DNA of 64,000 bases from Pseudomonas sp. GD03944 (GTDB lineage: Bacteria > Pseudomonadota > Gammaproteobacteria > Pseudomonadales > Pseudomonadaceae). The translations under genes were made by a program, and so were the position numbers. This document shows, one piece after another, positions 21,831 through 30,823 of this stretch. A model generated the notes under the pieces. The model was not told where the DNA came from, searched no databases, and saw nothing but the letters and a program-made list of their open reading frames with translations. Every line of letters begins with the position of its first letter. The first letter of the stretch is position 1. Where the stretch lies: assembly GCF_029839275.1 (NCBI RefSeq), contig NZ_JAOCAH010000007.1:186001-250000 (forward strand), read 5' to 3'.

Positions 21831-23324
21831 ATGACTAGCCTGACTCGCGCCGATTGGGAACAGCGCGGCAAGAACCTGAAGATCGAAGGCCGTGCCTTTG
21901 TCCACGGTGCCTATCGTCCAGCGGCCTCCGGCGCGACCTTCGAGTGCATCAGTCCGGTGGACGGTCGCCTGCTGGCGCAGGTCGCCAGCTGCGACCAGGC
22001 CGACGCTGACGCGGCGGTCGAGGATGCGCGCAAAACCTTCGACTCCGGCGTCTGGTCGCGCCTGGCACCGGTGGCCCGCAAGCAGGTGATGATCCGTTTT
22101 GCCGACCTGATCGAGGCGCACGGCGAAGAGCTGGCGCTGCTGGAAACCCTGGACATGGGCAAGCCGATCAGCGACTCGCTGAACATCGACGTCTCCAGTG
22201 CCGCCCGCGCCATTCGCTGGAGCGGTGAGGCCATCGACAAGATCTACGACGAAGTGGCCGCGACCCCGCACAACGAGCTGGGCCTGGTGACCCGCGAGCC
22301 GATTGGTGTGGTGGCGGCCATCGTGCCGTGGAACTTCCCCCTGCTGATGAGCTGCTGGAAGCTCGGCCCGGCGCTGGCCACCGGCAACTCGGTGATCCTC
22401 AAGCCGTCCGAAAAATCGCCGCTGACCGCCATTCGCGTGGCCCAGCTGGCGATCGAGGCCGGCATTCCGGCGGGCGTGTTCAACGTGCTGCCCGGCTTCG
22501 GCCACACAGTGGGCAAGGCCCTGGCCCTGCACATGGACGTCGACACCCTGGTGTTCACCGGTTCGACCAAGATTGCCAAGCAGCTCATGGTCTATGCCGG
22601 TGAGTCGAACATGAAACGCGTCTGGCTGGAGGCCGGCGGCAAGAGCCCGAACATCGTCTTCGCCGACGCCCCGGACCTGCAGGCCGCTGCCGAAGCCGCT
22701 GCCGGTGCCATCGCCTTCAACCAGGGCGAAGTGTGCACCGCGGGCTCGCGCCTGCTGGTGGAAAACTCCATCAAGGACCAGTTCGTACCCCTGGTGGTCG
22801 AGGCGATCAAGACCTGGAAACCGGGCAACCCGCTGGACCCGGCGACCAACGTCGGCGCCCTGGTCGACACCACCCAGATGAACAACGTGCTGAGCTACAT
22901 TCAGGCTGGCCATGACGACGGCGCCAAGCTGGTGGCCGGTGGCAAGCGGGTGATGGAAGAGACCGGCGGTACCTACGTCGAGCCGACCATCTTCGATGGC
23001 GTGAACAACGCCATGCGCATCGCCAAGGAAGAAATCTTCGGCCCGGTCCTGTCGGTGATCGGCTTCGACACCGCGGAAGAAGCGGTCGCCATCGCCAACG
23101 ACACCATCTATGGCCTGGCCGCGGCCGTCTGGACCAGCAACCTGTCCAAGGCACACCTCACCGCCAAGGCACTGCGTGCCGGCAGTGTGTGGGTCAACCA
23201 GTACGACGGCGGCGACATGACCGCACCGTTCGGTGGCTTCAAGCAGTCCGGCAACGGCCGCGACAAGTCGCTGCACGCGTTCGACAAGTACACTGAACTG
23301 AAAGCCACCTGGATCAAGCTGTAA
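21831..23324 (+). CDS. kauB: Broad-specificity aminoaldehyde dehydrogenase KauB/PauC
   Basis: 497 residues. The aldehyde dehydrogenase signatures are intact: VPWNFPLLM, FTGSTKIAKQLM, LEAGGKSPN (general base Glu) and FNQGEVCTAG (catalytic Cys). The start MTSLTRADWEQRGKNLKIEGRAF and the end KYTELKATWIKL match Pseudomonas KauB, which oxidises gamma-glutamyl-aminobutyraldehyde and 4-guanidinobutyraldehyde in polyamine and arginine catabolism. The SD is GAGG. The upstream frame open from 21735 is not conserved. Its terminator at 23398 isolates it from the following MFS gene. Confidence 0.95.
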   Translation: MTSLTRADWEQRGKNLKIEGRAFVHGAYRPAASGATFECISPVDGRLLAQVASCDQADADAAVEDARKTFDSGVWSRLAPVARKQVMIRFADLIEAHGEELALLETLDMGKPISDSLNIDVSSAARAIRWSGEAIDKIYDEVAATPHNELGLVTREPIGVVAAIVPWNFPLLMSCWKLGPALATGNSVILKPSEKSPLTAIRVAQLAIEAGIPAGVFNVLPGFGHTVGKALALHMDVDTLVFTGSTKIAKQLMVYAGESNMKRVWLEAGGKSPNIVFADAPDLQAAAEAAAGAIAFNQGEVCTAGSRLLVENSIKDQFVPLVVEAIKTWKPGNPLDPATNVGALVDTTQMNNVLSYIQAGHDDGAKLVAGGKRVMEETGGTYVEPTIFDGVNNAMRIAKEEIFGPVLSVIGFDTAEEAVAIANDTIYGLAAAVWTSNLSKAHLTAKALRAGSVWVNQYDGGDMTAPFGGFKQSGNGRDKSLHAFDKYTELKATWIKL

Positions 23325-23397
23325 CCAGGCTGCGCTGATCGAGGTCCGCCCTTCGGGGCCGGCTCAGGCAACCCGAGGTTGCCCATAGCCACACCTG

Positions 23398-23437
23398 CGG
23401 CCGGGTTTCCCTTGGGGAATCCGGCCGTTTCGTTTTG
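23398..23437 (+). terminator. Rho-independent terminator of kauB
   Basis: CGGCCGG pairs with CCGGCCG, with an inner TCCC/GGGA pairing in the loop, followed by TTTCGTTTTG. It lies 74 bases after the kauB stop. Confidence 0.8.
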
Positions 23438-23468
23438 TCTCATGGCCACGACGTCAAGGAGTCTGGCA

Positions 23469-24623
23469 ATGCGTTGGGGTACCTATTTCGCCGTCTGTTC
23501 GGCCGTCATCAGTATCGGTCTGGCGCTGGGGGTGACCATGCCGCTGGTGTCCCTGCGGCTGGAGGGCTGGGGCTATGACTCCTTCGCCATCGGGGTGATG
23601 GCCGCCACGCCGGCAGTGGGCGTGCTGCTGGGCGCCTCCCTAGCCGGCCGGCTGGCCGCGCGCTTCGGCACCACCGCCCTGATGCAGATGTGCCTGCTGC
23701 TGGGCGCGTTGTCCGTGGCGACCCTGGCGCTGGTGCAGAACTATGCGGTGTGGTTGGGGCTGCGCCTGTTCATCGGGGTGGCGCTGACCGTGGTGTTCAT
23801 CCTCGGCGAAAGCTGGATCAACCAGTTGGCCGTGGAGAAATGGCGCGGGCGCTTGGTCGCCCTGTATGGCACCGGTTATGCGTTGAGCCAACTGTCTGGT
23901 CCGTTGCTGCTGGCGGCGCTGGGTACCGACACCGATCGTGCGTTCTGGACCGGCACCTGCCTGCTGATCGGTGGCTCGCTGATTCTGCTGGGGCGCACCG
24001 GTGCGCCAGCGGTGAATGCCCACAGCGCCTCCGGGCGGGGCCTGCCGGCGTTCTGCCGCAAGCTGCCGGCGGTGGCCTGGGCAGTCATGCTGTTCGCTGC
24101 GTTCGAAGCGATGATGTTGACGCTGCTGCCGATCTACGGGCTGCGCCAGGGTTTCACCCAGGAGGTGGCGCTGTTCATGGTCAGCGTGGTGGTGGTCGGC
24201 GATGCGGTGCTGCAACTGCCGATCGGCTGGCTGGCCGACCGCATGTCGCGGCCGACCCTGTTCCGTGGCTGCGGGGTGGTCCTGCTGGTTTCCAGCCTGG
24301 CGATCCCGCTGCTGTTGCACACGCCGCTGATCTGGCCGGTGTTCGTGCTGTTCGGCGCCAGCGCCGGCGGCCTGTTTACCTTGTCGCTGATCCTGATCGG
24401 CGAGCGCTACCGCGACGACGAGCTGGTGCGCGCCAACTCCCATGTCGCCCAGCTGTGGGGGATCGGCTGCCTGATCGGACCGCTCAGCACCGGGGCGGTC
24501 AGCCAGTGGGTCAGCGGCCATGCGCTGCCGCTGATGATGGCGGTGGGCGCGGCGGGGTTCGTGGTGCTGGCCTGGCGCGGCTCGGGCTTCGAGCCGCTGG
24601 CAGAGAGCAAGGCTGGCGGCTAG
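23469..24623 (+). CDS. MFS transporter (YcaD/DHA1-like)
   Basis: 384 residues with about 12 hydrophobic helices and the MFS loop motif GRLAARFG between TM2 and TM3; a second copy-like GWLADRMSRP follows TM8. ESWINQLAVEKWRGRLVALYGTGYALSQ resembles the YcaD-type subfamily. Start 23469 is selected for its strong SD (AAGGAG at 7 bases); the ATG at 23442 lacks one. The stop overlaps the stop of the convergent MocR regulator by 4 bases. Substrate unknown; the neighbouring regulator may control it. Confidence 0.88.
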   Translation: MRWGTYFAVCSAVISIGLALGVTMPLVSLRLEGWGYDSFAIGVMAATPAVGVLLGASLAGRLAARFGTTALMQMCLLLGALSVATLALVQNYAVWLGLRLFIGVALTVVFILGESWINQLAVEKWRGRLVALYGTGYALSQLSGPLLLAALGTDTDRAFWTGTCLLIGGSLILLGRTGAPAVNAHSASGRGLPAFCRKLPAVAWAVMLFAAFEAMMLTLLPIYGLRQGFTQEVALFMVSVVVVGDAVLQLPIGWLADRMSRPTLFRGCGVVLLVSSLAIPLLLHTPLIWPVFVLFGASAGGLFTLSLILIGERYRDDELVRANSHVAQLWGIGCLIGPLSTGAVSQWVSGHALPLMMAVGAAGFVVLAWRGSGFEPLAESKAGG

Positions 24624-26038
24624 AGCTCTTCCAGCAACTCGGCGACGCATTCGCCGACCCGGCGGATCGCCTCTTCGAGCTCCGGGGTGATCTTGAAGGC
24701 GTAGTTGATGCGCAGGCAATTGCGGTACTTGCCGGCGGCGGAAAAGATGCTGCCCGGCGCGATCTGCACCTTGTGCGGCAGCAGCAGGCGGTTCAGGCGC
24801 TGGCTGTCGAAACCGGCCGGCATCTCGACCCAGAGCATGAAACCGCCGCGCGGCTGGCTGACCCGGGTCCCGGCCGGGAAGTAGCGGCTGATCCAGTCCA
24901 CCACCTGCTCCAGGCTGCGGGCGTACTGGTTGCGCATGCGCCGCAGGTGGGGCTCGTAGTGGCCGCCTTCGATGAACTCGCTCAACGCCAGCTGGGGCAA
25001 CTGGGTGCTCATGCCGGTGGTGATGTACTTCATGTGCAGCACCTGCTGCAGGTAGCGCCCCGGTGCGATCCAGCCGATGCGCAGGCCGGGGGCGAGGGTC
25101 TTGGAGAACGAACTGCACAGCAGCACGCGGCCATCGTCGTCATAGGACTTGATGGTACGCGGCCGGGGGTAGGTGTAGGCCAGTTCGCCGTAGACGTCGT
25201 CCTCGATGATCGCCACGTCGTAGCGTTGCGCCAGGGCGATCAGGGCGCGCTTGTTGGCCTCCGGCATGATGTAGCCGAGCGGGTTATTGCAATTGGGGGT
25301 TAGCTGTATGGCCTTGATCGGCCATTGCTCCAGCGCCAGCTCCAGGGCGTCGAGGCTGATCCCGGTCAGCGGGTCGGTGGGCAGTTCCAGCGCTTTCATG
25401 CCGAATGCCTTCAGCGCCTGCATGACCCCGTGGAAACTCGGCGAGTCCACCGCAACGATATCTCCCGGCGTGCACACCGCATGGATCGCCGAGGACAACG
25501 CCTCGTGGCAACCGGTGGTGATGACGATGTCATCGCCGGGTATCTGGCAGCCGGAATCGAGCATCAGCCGGGAAATCTGGTTACGCAGGCCCGGGTCGCC
25601 GTGCAGGCAGCCGTAGCTCCATTCCTTGACGTCCTGACGGCGGCTCAGGCGCGACAGGGTGCGCAGCAGGGGTTTGAGGGTCGGGCTGCTGATGTCCGGC
25701 ATGCCTCGGCCCAGCTGCATGATGTCGCTGCCGGGGGCGATGCTGATCAGTTCCAGCACCTGGTCCCACTGGGAGATTTCCACCGGCCGTTGCGCCGCGC
25801 GGCTGACCATGGGCAGCGCCGGTTTTTCCCGGCTGACCGGTACGAAATAGCCTGACTTGGGCCTCGGCGTGGCCAGCCCCTGGTCTTCCAGGTGGCGGTA
25901 GGCCTGCTGCACCGTGCTCAGGCTGACGCCGTGTTCCACGCTGAGGGCGCGAACCGAGGGCAGGCGGTCGCCGGGGCGGTACAGGCCCTGCTCGATGCGG
26001 GCGCCGAGCTGTTCGGCGAGGTTCACGTACAGTGTCAT
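24620..26038 (-). CDS. MocR-type transcriptional regulator (GntR HTH fused to aminotransferase)
   Basis: 472 residues. An N-terminal winged helix (about 1-70: GDRLPSVRALSVEHGVSLSTVQQAYRHLEDQGL) is joined to a fold-type I aminotransferase domain (about 100-472) with TPNCNNPLGY, DDVYGELAY and the PLP-lysine site SSFSKTLAPGLRIGW. Family members use PLP or amino-acid ligands to activate a neighbouring or divergent gene. It is divergent from the DUF1127 gene, and the 180-base gap holds repeated CAGATTC-type sites. It overlaps the MFS gene tail-to-tail. Confidence 0.93.
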   Translation of the reverse strand: MTLYVNLAEQLGARIEQGLYRPGDRLPSVRALSVEHGVSLSTVQQAYRHLEDQGLATPRPKSGYFVPVSREKPALPMVSRAAQRPVEISQWDQVLELISIAPGSDIMQLGRGMPDISSPTLKPLLRTLSRLSRRQDVKEWSYGCLHGDPGLRNQISRLMLDSGCQIPGDDIVITTGCHEALSSAIHAVCTPGDIVAVDSPSFHGVMQALKAFGMKALELPTDPLTGISLDALELALEQWPIKAIQLTPNCNNPLGYIMPEANKRALIALAQRYDVAIIEDDVYGELAYTYPRPRTIKSYDDDGRVLLCSSFSKTLAPGLRIGWIAPGRYLQQVLHMKYITTGMSTQLPQLALSEFIEGGHYEPHLRRMRNQYARSLEQVVDWISRYFPAGTRVSQPRGGFMLWVEMPAGFDSQRLNRLLLPHKVQIAPGSIFSAAGKYRNCLRINYAFKITPELEEAIRRVGECVAELLEEL

Positions 26039-26040
26039 GA

Positions 26041-26160
26041 CAGATTCCAGAGTTCAGATACGCCAGCGATGAAACCAGTACAGATTCACGCGATATTGAG
26101 GATTCAGCCGCTCGGACGAATCATCTGTATGGAGCTAATAACTATTTTTTGAATCTGTCA
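26041..26160. promoter_or_regulatory. Candidate MocR operator: repeated CAGATTC heptamers
   Basis: CAGATTC occurs at 26041-26047 and 26081-26087, exactly 40 bases apart, and in inverse (GAATCTG) at 26151-26157. A related inverse ATACAGATGA is at 26121-26130. MocR regulators bind spaced direct repeats in their own divergent promoter, so these are likely operator half sites. The first copy lies 3 bases from the regulator's start codon. Confidence 0.55.
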
Positions 26161-26218
26161 CGCTTTTTCGTGGAAACGCATCATGACTCCCCATCACGCA
26201 CGTGAACAGGAGAAGATG

Positions 26219-26467
26219 ATGAGCGGACTTGGCGAAGCAAGAATGCCGGCAGGGCGGCCGGAACGGATGGTCATGCCCCGGGGTGACTGCACACCCCGGC
26301 GCGCGGTGCCGCCGACCGACGCAGGTCTGTCGCGCTGGGCGTTGTTCTGGCGGCGTGTGAGCACGCGCAAGGCGTTACTGCGGCTGACCGATGAGCAACT
26401 GCGCGATATCGGCCTGACCCGTGCTGAAGCCAATCGCGAGGCGCACCGCCCGTTCTGGATGCTGTGA
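26219..26467 (+). CDS. Small basic DUF1127 protein
   Basis: 82 residues. The C-terminal half (WALFWRRVSTRKALLRLTDEQLRDIGLTRAEANREAHRPFW) is a textbook DUF1127 domain, arginine-rich and ending with PFW. Some such proteins bind RNA or take part in phosphate/carbon metabolism; the function here is unknown. The N-terminal 40 residues are not conserved. ATG 26219 has GGAG at 6 bases; an ATG at 26183 is possible. It is divergent from the MocR gene and is the most likely MocR target. Confidence 0.82.
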   Translation: MSGLGEARMPAGRPERMVMPRGDCTPRRAVPPTDAGLSRWALFWRRVSTRKALLRLTDEQLRDIGLTRAEANREAHRPFWML

Positions 26468-26471
26468 AGAA

Positions 26472-26494
26472 AACCGGCCGGAACAGCGCCGGTT
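26472..26494. terminator. Hairpin between convergent DUF1127 and oxidase genes
   Basis: AACCGGC and GCCGGTT form a 7-bp stem spanning the stop codon of the oxidase gene. No strong T-tract; it may act as a shared 3' end. Confidence 0.4.
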
Positions 26495-27806
26495 ACAGCA
26501 ACTCTTTCAGGCGGTGCCAGGCCATGCCGAGGGCCAGCAGGGGAGAGCGCAGGTAGCGGCCGCCCGGGAACGTCATGTGCGGCACCTGGGCGAACAGGTC
26601 GAAGCCTCGGCTTTGCTGGCCGGCGATGGCCTCGCCGAGCAGCTTGCCGGCCAGGTGGGTGGCGTTCACCCCGTGGCCGGAATAGGCCTGGGCATAGAAC
26701 ACGTTCGTGTGCTCCTTCAGGCGGCCGATCTGCGGCAGGCGGTTGGCGCCGATACCGATCATGCCGCCCCACTGGTAGTCGATCTTCACCGACTCGAGTT
26801 CGGGGAACACCGCCAGCATCTTGGGCCGCATGTAGCCGGCGATGTCCTGCGGATCGCGACCGGAATAGTGGCAGGCACCGCCGAACAGCAGGCGTCGGTC
26901 GGCGGAAAGCCGGTAGTAATCCAGCGCCACCCGCTGGTCGCACAGCGCCATGTTCTGCGGAATGATCGCCCGGGCCTGCGCCTCGGAAAGCGGCTCGGTG
27001 GCGATGATGTAGCTGCCCGCCGGCAGCACCTTGCCGCCCAGCGTCGGGTTGAGCTCGCGGATGTAGGCGTTGCAGCCCAGCACCAGCGTATTGGCCCGCA
27101 CCAGCCCCTGGGCGGTGTGCACCTTCACCTCGGGGCCGTAATCGATGCGCGTTACCGCCGAATCCTCGAACAGCTGCACGCCCAGTGATTGCGCGGCCGC
27201 TGCTTCGCCGAGAGCGAGGTTGAGCGGGTGCAGGTGGCCGGAACCCATGTCGATCAGGCCGCCGACGTAACGGTTCGAGCCGACCACTTCATGCATCTGC
27301 TCCGGTTGCAGCAGGCGCAGTTCGTGGCGATAACCCAGGCTGCGCAACTCGGCTGCGTCCTCGGCGAAGCCCGCCAGGTCGCGGGGCTTGTTGGCCAAGT
27401 CGCAGTAGCCCCAGGTCAGGTCGCAGTCGATGCCGAACTGTTCGACCCGGCGCCGCACGATTTCCACGGCTTCGAGGCCCATCAGCTTCAGCTCGCGCAC
27501 GCCGTCCGCGCCGATCACGTTCTCGAACTGCTCGACGCCATGGCCCACGCCGCGGATCAGCTGTCCGCCGTTGCGGCCGCTGGCGCCCCAGCCGATCTTG
27601 TGTGCTTCGAGCACCACCACCGACAGGCCCTTCTGCGCCAGCTCGATGGCCGTGTTCAACCCGGAAAAACCACCACCGACGATGCACACGTCCGCGCGCA
27701 CCTCACCGCCCAGTGGCGGGAAGGCCAGGGCGCTGTTGCGCGAGGCGACGTAGTAGGAATCGGCGTGCTGGGGGCTGTGGACCGGCTGTCGAACGCGGGC
27801 GTTCAT
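26493..27806 (-). CDS. pauB4: FAD-dependent glutamylpolyamine oxidase (PuuB/PauB type)
   Basis: 437 residues of the DAO family. The FAD motif CIVGGGFSGLNTAIELAQKG is near the N-terminus, followed by EAHKIGWGASGRNGGQLIRG, the typical second dinucleotide segment of gamma-glutamylputrescine oxidases. The C-terminus keeps QAYSGHGVNATHLAGK. Proposed reaction: oxidation of gamma-glutamylated polyamine to the aldehyde that KauB then oxidises. Start 27806 has AGGA at 8 bases. The pauB4 symbol is by position and similarity from memory; puuB would be the E. coli name. Confidence 0.85.
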   Translation of the reverse strand: MNARVRQPVHSPQHADSYYVASRNSALAFPPLGGEVRADVCIVGGGFSGLNTAIELAQKGLSVVVLEAHKIGWGASGRNGGQLIRGVGHGVEQFENVIGADGVRELKLMGLEAVEIVRRRVEQFGIDCDLTWGYCDLANKPRDLAGFAEDAAELRSLGYRHELRLLQPEQMHEVVGSNRYVGGLIDMGSGHLHPLNLALGEAAAAQSLGVQLFEDSAVTRIDYGPEVKVHTAQGLVRANTLVLGCNAYIRELNPTLGGKVLPAGSYIIATEPLSEAQARAIIPQNMALCDQRVALDYYRLSADRRLLFGGACHYSGRDPQDIAGYMRPKMLAVFPELESVKIDYQWGGMIGIGANRLPQIGRLKEHTNVFYAQAYSGHGVNATHLAGKLLGEAIAGQQSRGFDLFAQVPHMTFPGGRYLRSPLLALGMAWHRLKELL

Positions 27807-27969
27807 GTGTGAAATCCTGATTTTTATGTTTGGAAAAATTGACGCAGGATAAGCGCGGTTTCCGCGCAACGCCAAGAGGTCGGGGTAAAAAACTGTTTCT
27901 CATCGGCTGGTGACCAGTCGAGCCGGCCGAGGGGGGTAAGATGCGCGGGCCCCGTTCAGGATGCCCACG

Positions 27970-28323
27970 ATGAGCTGTACCGCCCGCCAGATAGACCACC
28001 TGCGTCGCCAGATTCCACGCTTCGAGTGCGTGCCCGGTTGCCACGACTGCTGCGGTCCGGTGACCGCCTCGTCGGAAGAAATGTCGCGCCTGCCGCGCAA
28101 GAGCGCTGCCGAACAGGACGCCGCCCTGGCCGAGCTCAACTGTGTGCACCTCGGCCCCCACGGTTGCCAGGTGTATGACCAGCGGCCGCTGATCTGCCGC
28201 CTGTTCGGCACCACGGCCAGCCTGCCGTGCCCGCGTGGCCGAGGGCCGGAGCAGCCGACCGACGCCAGGGTCGAGCGTCAGGTGCACCACCTCATCGCCA
28301 CGACCCGGCAGGTGCTGGTCTAG
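27970..28323 (+). CDS. YkgJ-type cysteine-cluster protein
   Basis: 117 residues with the CxxxCxxCC pattern (CVPGCHDCCGPV) and the distal CVHLGPHGCQVYDQRPLICRLFG, together the zinc/iron-chelating motif of the UPF0153/YkgJ family. Function unknown. ATG 27970 follows AGGA; an earlier ATG at 27961 has its SD overlapped. Divergent from the oxidase gene. Confidence 0.88.
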   Translation: MSCTARQIDHLRRQIPRFECVPGCHDCCGPVTASSEEMSRLPRKSAAEQDAALAELNCVHLGPHGCQVYDQRPLICRLFGTTASLPCPRGRGPEQPTDARVERQVHHLIATTRQVLV

Positions 28324-28538
28324 GTATTTGCCGCACCACAGCACCGACGGACCTGAAGCTGCCGCGTAACACTTCAACGAGGATTGGAAGCTCAACAGCT
28401 CGTACACCTAATCCAACAAGGGCTCCACCACCGAGGGCATCATCCGCTACGGCTCCGTGGACGAAACCTCCGGTAAGAGGCCGTATTGGTGGGGCTGCTA
28501 TGTCGCCAGCTGGAGCACGCAACAGGTATTCGACGTGA
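28324..28538 (+). pseudogene. Probable decayed coding fragment
   Basis: One frame from 28373 reads FNEDWKLNSSYT, a TAA stop at 28409-28411, then SNKGSTTEGIIRYGSVDETS and GKRPYWWGCYVASWSTQQVF, protein-like up to the point where the repeat array starts at 28539. No start or SD is visible, and the preceding bases look coding in a different frame (TDLKLPRN), suggesting a frameshift. I do not recognise the family. It looks like the ruined end of a gene interrupted by the array. Confidence 0.4.
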
Positions 28539-28832
28539 GAAAACGCTTCGCGGTTTTCCACCCTACGCCGGGTGTAGCGAGCAGGTGGCCGGAAGTAGGG
28601 TGGATAACGCGAAGCTTATCCACCACGGGGCGTATTCCGCCCGCAGCCCTGCTGGATGGCCGCCTGGTGGAAAACGCTTCGCGGTTTTCCACCCTCCGTT
28701 GGGGGGTAGCGAGCAGGTGGCTGGGAGTAGGGTGGATAACGCGCAGCTTATCCACCACAGGGTGTGTTCCGCCCGCAGTCCCTCTGGATGACCGCCTGGT
28801 GGAAAACGCTTCGCGGTTTTCCACCCTACGTG
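28539..28832. repeat. Tandem 131/132-bp repeat array, two and a quarter copies, each with two hairpins
   Basis: The sequence GAAAACGCTTCGCGGTTTTC begins copies at 28539, 28670 and 28802, giving units of 131 and 132 bases that are roughly 85-90 percent alike. Each full unit contains two palindromes: GGTGGAAAAC/GTTTTCCACC around a GCTTCGCG loop (the first base pairs are lost in copy 1) and GGTGGATAA/TTATCCACC around CGCGAAGC or CGCGCAGC. This is a BIME/REP-like non-coding array between the YkgJ-like gene and the Lrp gene. Open frames that run through it (for example 28457-28942) are not genes. Confidence 0.85.
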
Positions 28833-28856
28833 ATGAACGTGGCGGTGCTGCCGGGA

Positions 28857-29345
28857 TTATTCCGGCACGGGCAGCGCCAGGCTTTCCTTCACTTCTTCCA
28901 TCACGATGTAGCTCTTCGATTCGCGTACGTGCGGCAGCTTGAGCAGGATGTCGCCGAGCAGTTTGCGGTAGCTAGCCATCTCGTTGATGCGGGCTTTCAC
29001 CAGGTAGTCGAAGTCGCCGGACACCAGGTGGCACTCCAGCACATGGGGCAGCTTCAGCACGGCGCGGCGGAAGTCTTCGAAGGTGTCGCCGGACTTGTAG
29101 TCCAGGCTGATTTCGACGAACACCAGCAGGCTGGCCTTGAGGTTCTGCGGGTTGAGGCGGGCGTGGTAGCCCATGATGATGCCCTCGCGCTCCAGGCGGC
29201 GGACGCGCTCGGTGCAGGGCGTGGTCGACAGGCCCACGCGCTCGCCCAGCTCGGTGAAGCTGATGCGTCCGTCCTCCTGCAGGATGCGCAGGATGTTGCG
29301 GTCGATCTTGTCCAGTTCGCGACGGCTCTGATGCTGGGTTCGCAT
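28857..29345 (-). CDS. dadR: Lrp/AsnC-family regulator of D-alanine catabolism
   Basis: 162 residues. The N-terminal HTH ([42 protein letters not shown]) is followed by the ligand-binding RAM/AsnC domain ([30 protein letters not shown]). Highly similar in layout to Pseudomonas DadR/Lrp, which activates dadAX in response to L-alanine and other amino acids. Divergent from dadA with a 146-base gap. Start 29345 follows GGAGGGG. Confidence 0.93.
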   Translation of the reverse strand: MRTQHQSRRELDKIDRNILRILQEDGRISFTELGERVGLSTTPCTERVRRLEREGIIMGYHARLNPQNLKASLLVFVEISLDYKSGDTFEDFRRAVLKLPHVLECHLVSGDFDYLVKARINEMASYRKLLGDILLKLPHVRESKSYIVMEEVKESLALPVPE

Positions 29346-29491
29346 GGGGGATGCCCCTCCGTGAAAGCGGTTTCTGCCGAGAATTCTCTCCAAATATAGG
29401 CCTGCATATAGTGAAAAGCACTAGTGCTGGCTTCTTATACTGCGCCCATTGTCTATCGGTCGACTGGCCGGGTTGCGGCGAGGAGAAAACC

Positions 29492-30790
29492 ATGCGGGTT
29501 CTGGTTCTGGGTAGTGGTGTGATCGGCACGGCCAGTGCGTACTATCTGGCGCGCCAGGGGTTCGAGGTGGTGGTCGTCGACCGCCAGAACGGCCCGGCCC
29601 TGGAAACCAGCTTCGCCAACGCCGGCCAGGTCTCGCCAGGCTATGCCTCACCGTGGGCTGCGCCGGGCGTTCCGCTCAAGGCCATCAAGTGGCTGCTGCA
29701 GAAGCACGCGCCCCTGGCGATTAAGGCCACCGCCGACATCGACCAGTACCTGTGGATGGCGCAGATGCTGCGCAACTGCACCGCCAGCCGCTACGCAGTG
29801 AACAAGGAGCGCATGGTTCGCCTGTCCGAGTACAGCCGCGACTGCCTCGACGAGCTGCGCGCGGAAACCGGCATCGCCTACGAAGGCCGCAGCCTGGGCA
29901 CCACCCAGCTGTTCCGCACCCAGGCCCAACTGGACAACGCCGCCAAGGACATCGCCGTGCTCGAGCAGTCCGGCGTGCCCTACGAATTGCTGGACCGCGA
30001 CGGTATCGCCCGGGTCGAGCCGGCCCTGGCTTCGGTCACCCACAAGTTGGCCGGTGCCCTGCGCCTGCCCAACGACCAGACCGGCGACTGCCAGCTGTTC
30101 ACCACCCAGCTGGCAGACATGGCCAAGGCGCTGGGCGTGGAATTCCGCTTCGGCCAGAACATCGAGCGCCTGGATCATGCCGGCGACCGCATCAATGGCG
30201 TGTGGATCGACGGCAAGCTGGAAACGGCCGACCGCTACGTGCTGGCCCTCGGCAGCTTCAGCCCGCAGTTGCTCAAGCCGCTGGGCGTGCGTGCGCCGGT
30301 GTATCCGCTCAAGGGCTACTCGCTGACCGTACCGATCACCAACGCCGACATGGCACCGACCTCGACCATTCTCGACGAGACCTACAAGGTCGCGATCACC
30401 CGCTTCGACAACCGCATCCGTGTGGGCGGCATGGCGGAAATCGCCGGCTTCGACCTGAGCCTGAATCCGCGTCGCCGCGAAACCCTGGAAATGATCACCG
30501 CCGATCTCTACCCGCAGGGAGGCGACCTGAGCCAGGCCACGTTCTGGACCGGCCTGCGCCCGGCCACCCCGGACGGCACGCCGATCGTGGGGGCCACCAG
30601 CTTCCGCAACCTGTTCCTCAACACCGGTCACGGCACCCTGGGCTGGACCATGGCCTGTGGCTCTGGCCGCTTCCTGGCCGACCTGATGGCCAAGAAGCGC
30701 CCGCAGATCAGTGCCGAAGGCCTGGATATCTCGCGTTACTCGAGCAAGCGTGGCGACGTAGTGGGCGCCCCGCAGCCGGTGCGTACCTGA
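29492..30790 (+). CDS. dadA: D-amino acid dehydrogenase small subunit
   Basis: 432 residues, full length for DadA. FAD motif [18 protein letters not shown] (G7, G9, G12), substrate-channel residues in the central part, and the C-terminal [14 protein letters not shown] and [13 protein letters not shown]. It oxidises D-alanine and other D-amino acids to keto acids at the membrane, feeding electrons to the respiratory chain. Start 29492 is preceded by GGAGAAAACC; the frame open from 29351 overlaps the regulatory gap. The RidA-like gene follows after 33 bases. Confidence 0.96.
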   Translation: MRVLVLGSGVIGTASAYYLARQGFEVVVVDRQNGPALETSFANAGQVSPGYASPWAAPGVPLKAIKWLLQKHAPLAIKATADIDQYLWMAQMLRNCTASRYAVNKERMVRLSEYSRDCLDELRAETGIAYEGRSLGTTQLFRTQAQLDNAAKDIAVLEQSGVPYELLDRDGIARVEPALASVTHKLAGALRLPNDQTGDCQLFTTQLADMAKALGVEFRFGQNIERLDHAGDRINGVWIDGKLETADRYVLALGSFSPQLLKPLGVRAPVYPLKGYSLTVPITNADMAPTSTILDETYKVAITRFDNRIRVGGMAEIAGFDLSLNPRRRETLEMITADLYPQGGDLSQATFWTGLRPATPDGTPIVGATSFRNLFLNTGHGTLGWTMACGSGRFLADLMAKKRPQISAEGLDISRYSSKRGDVVGAPQPVRT

Positions 30791-30823
30791 TAGGCTCTGC
30801 GCCCCGTTTCGAGGAGATTTGTT

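Noticed and set aside
21657..23276. 539-codon open frame antisense to kauB
   Set aside because: Shadow of the aldehyde dehydrogenase, whose catalytic motifs are intact on the plus strand.
28539..28832. CRISPR array
   Set aside because: Repeats are 131-132 bases, contiguous, without unique spacers; no cas genes in the window.
28457..28942. 161-codon frame through the repeat array
   Set aside because: Translates the same repeat unit more than once (KTLRGFP/VENASRFS patterns), has no SD, and the Lrp gene lies on the other strand at its end.
29401..29491. Sigma-70 promoter for dadA (TATACT at 29436)
   Set aside because: A -35 element with acceptable spacing is not visible; activation by the Lrp protein may explain this but the site cannot be proven from sequence.
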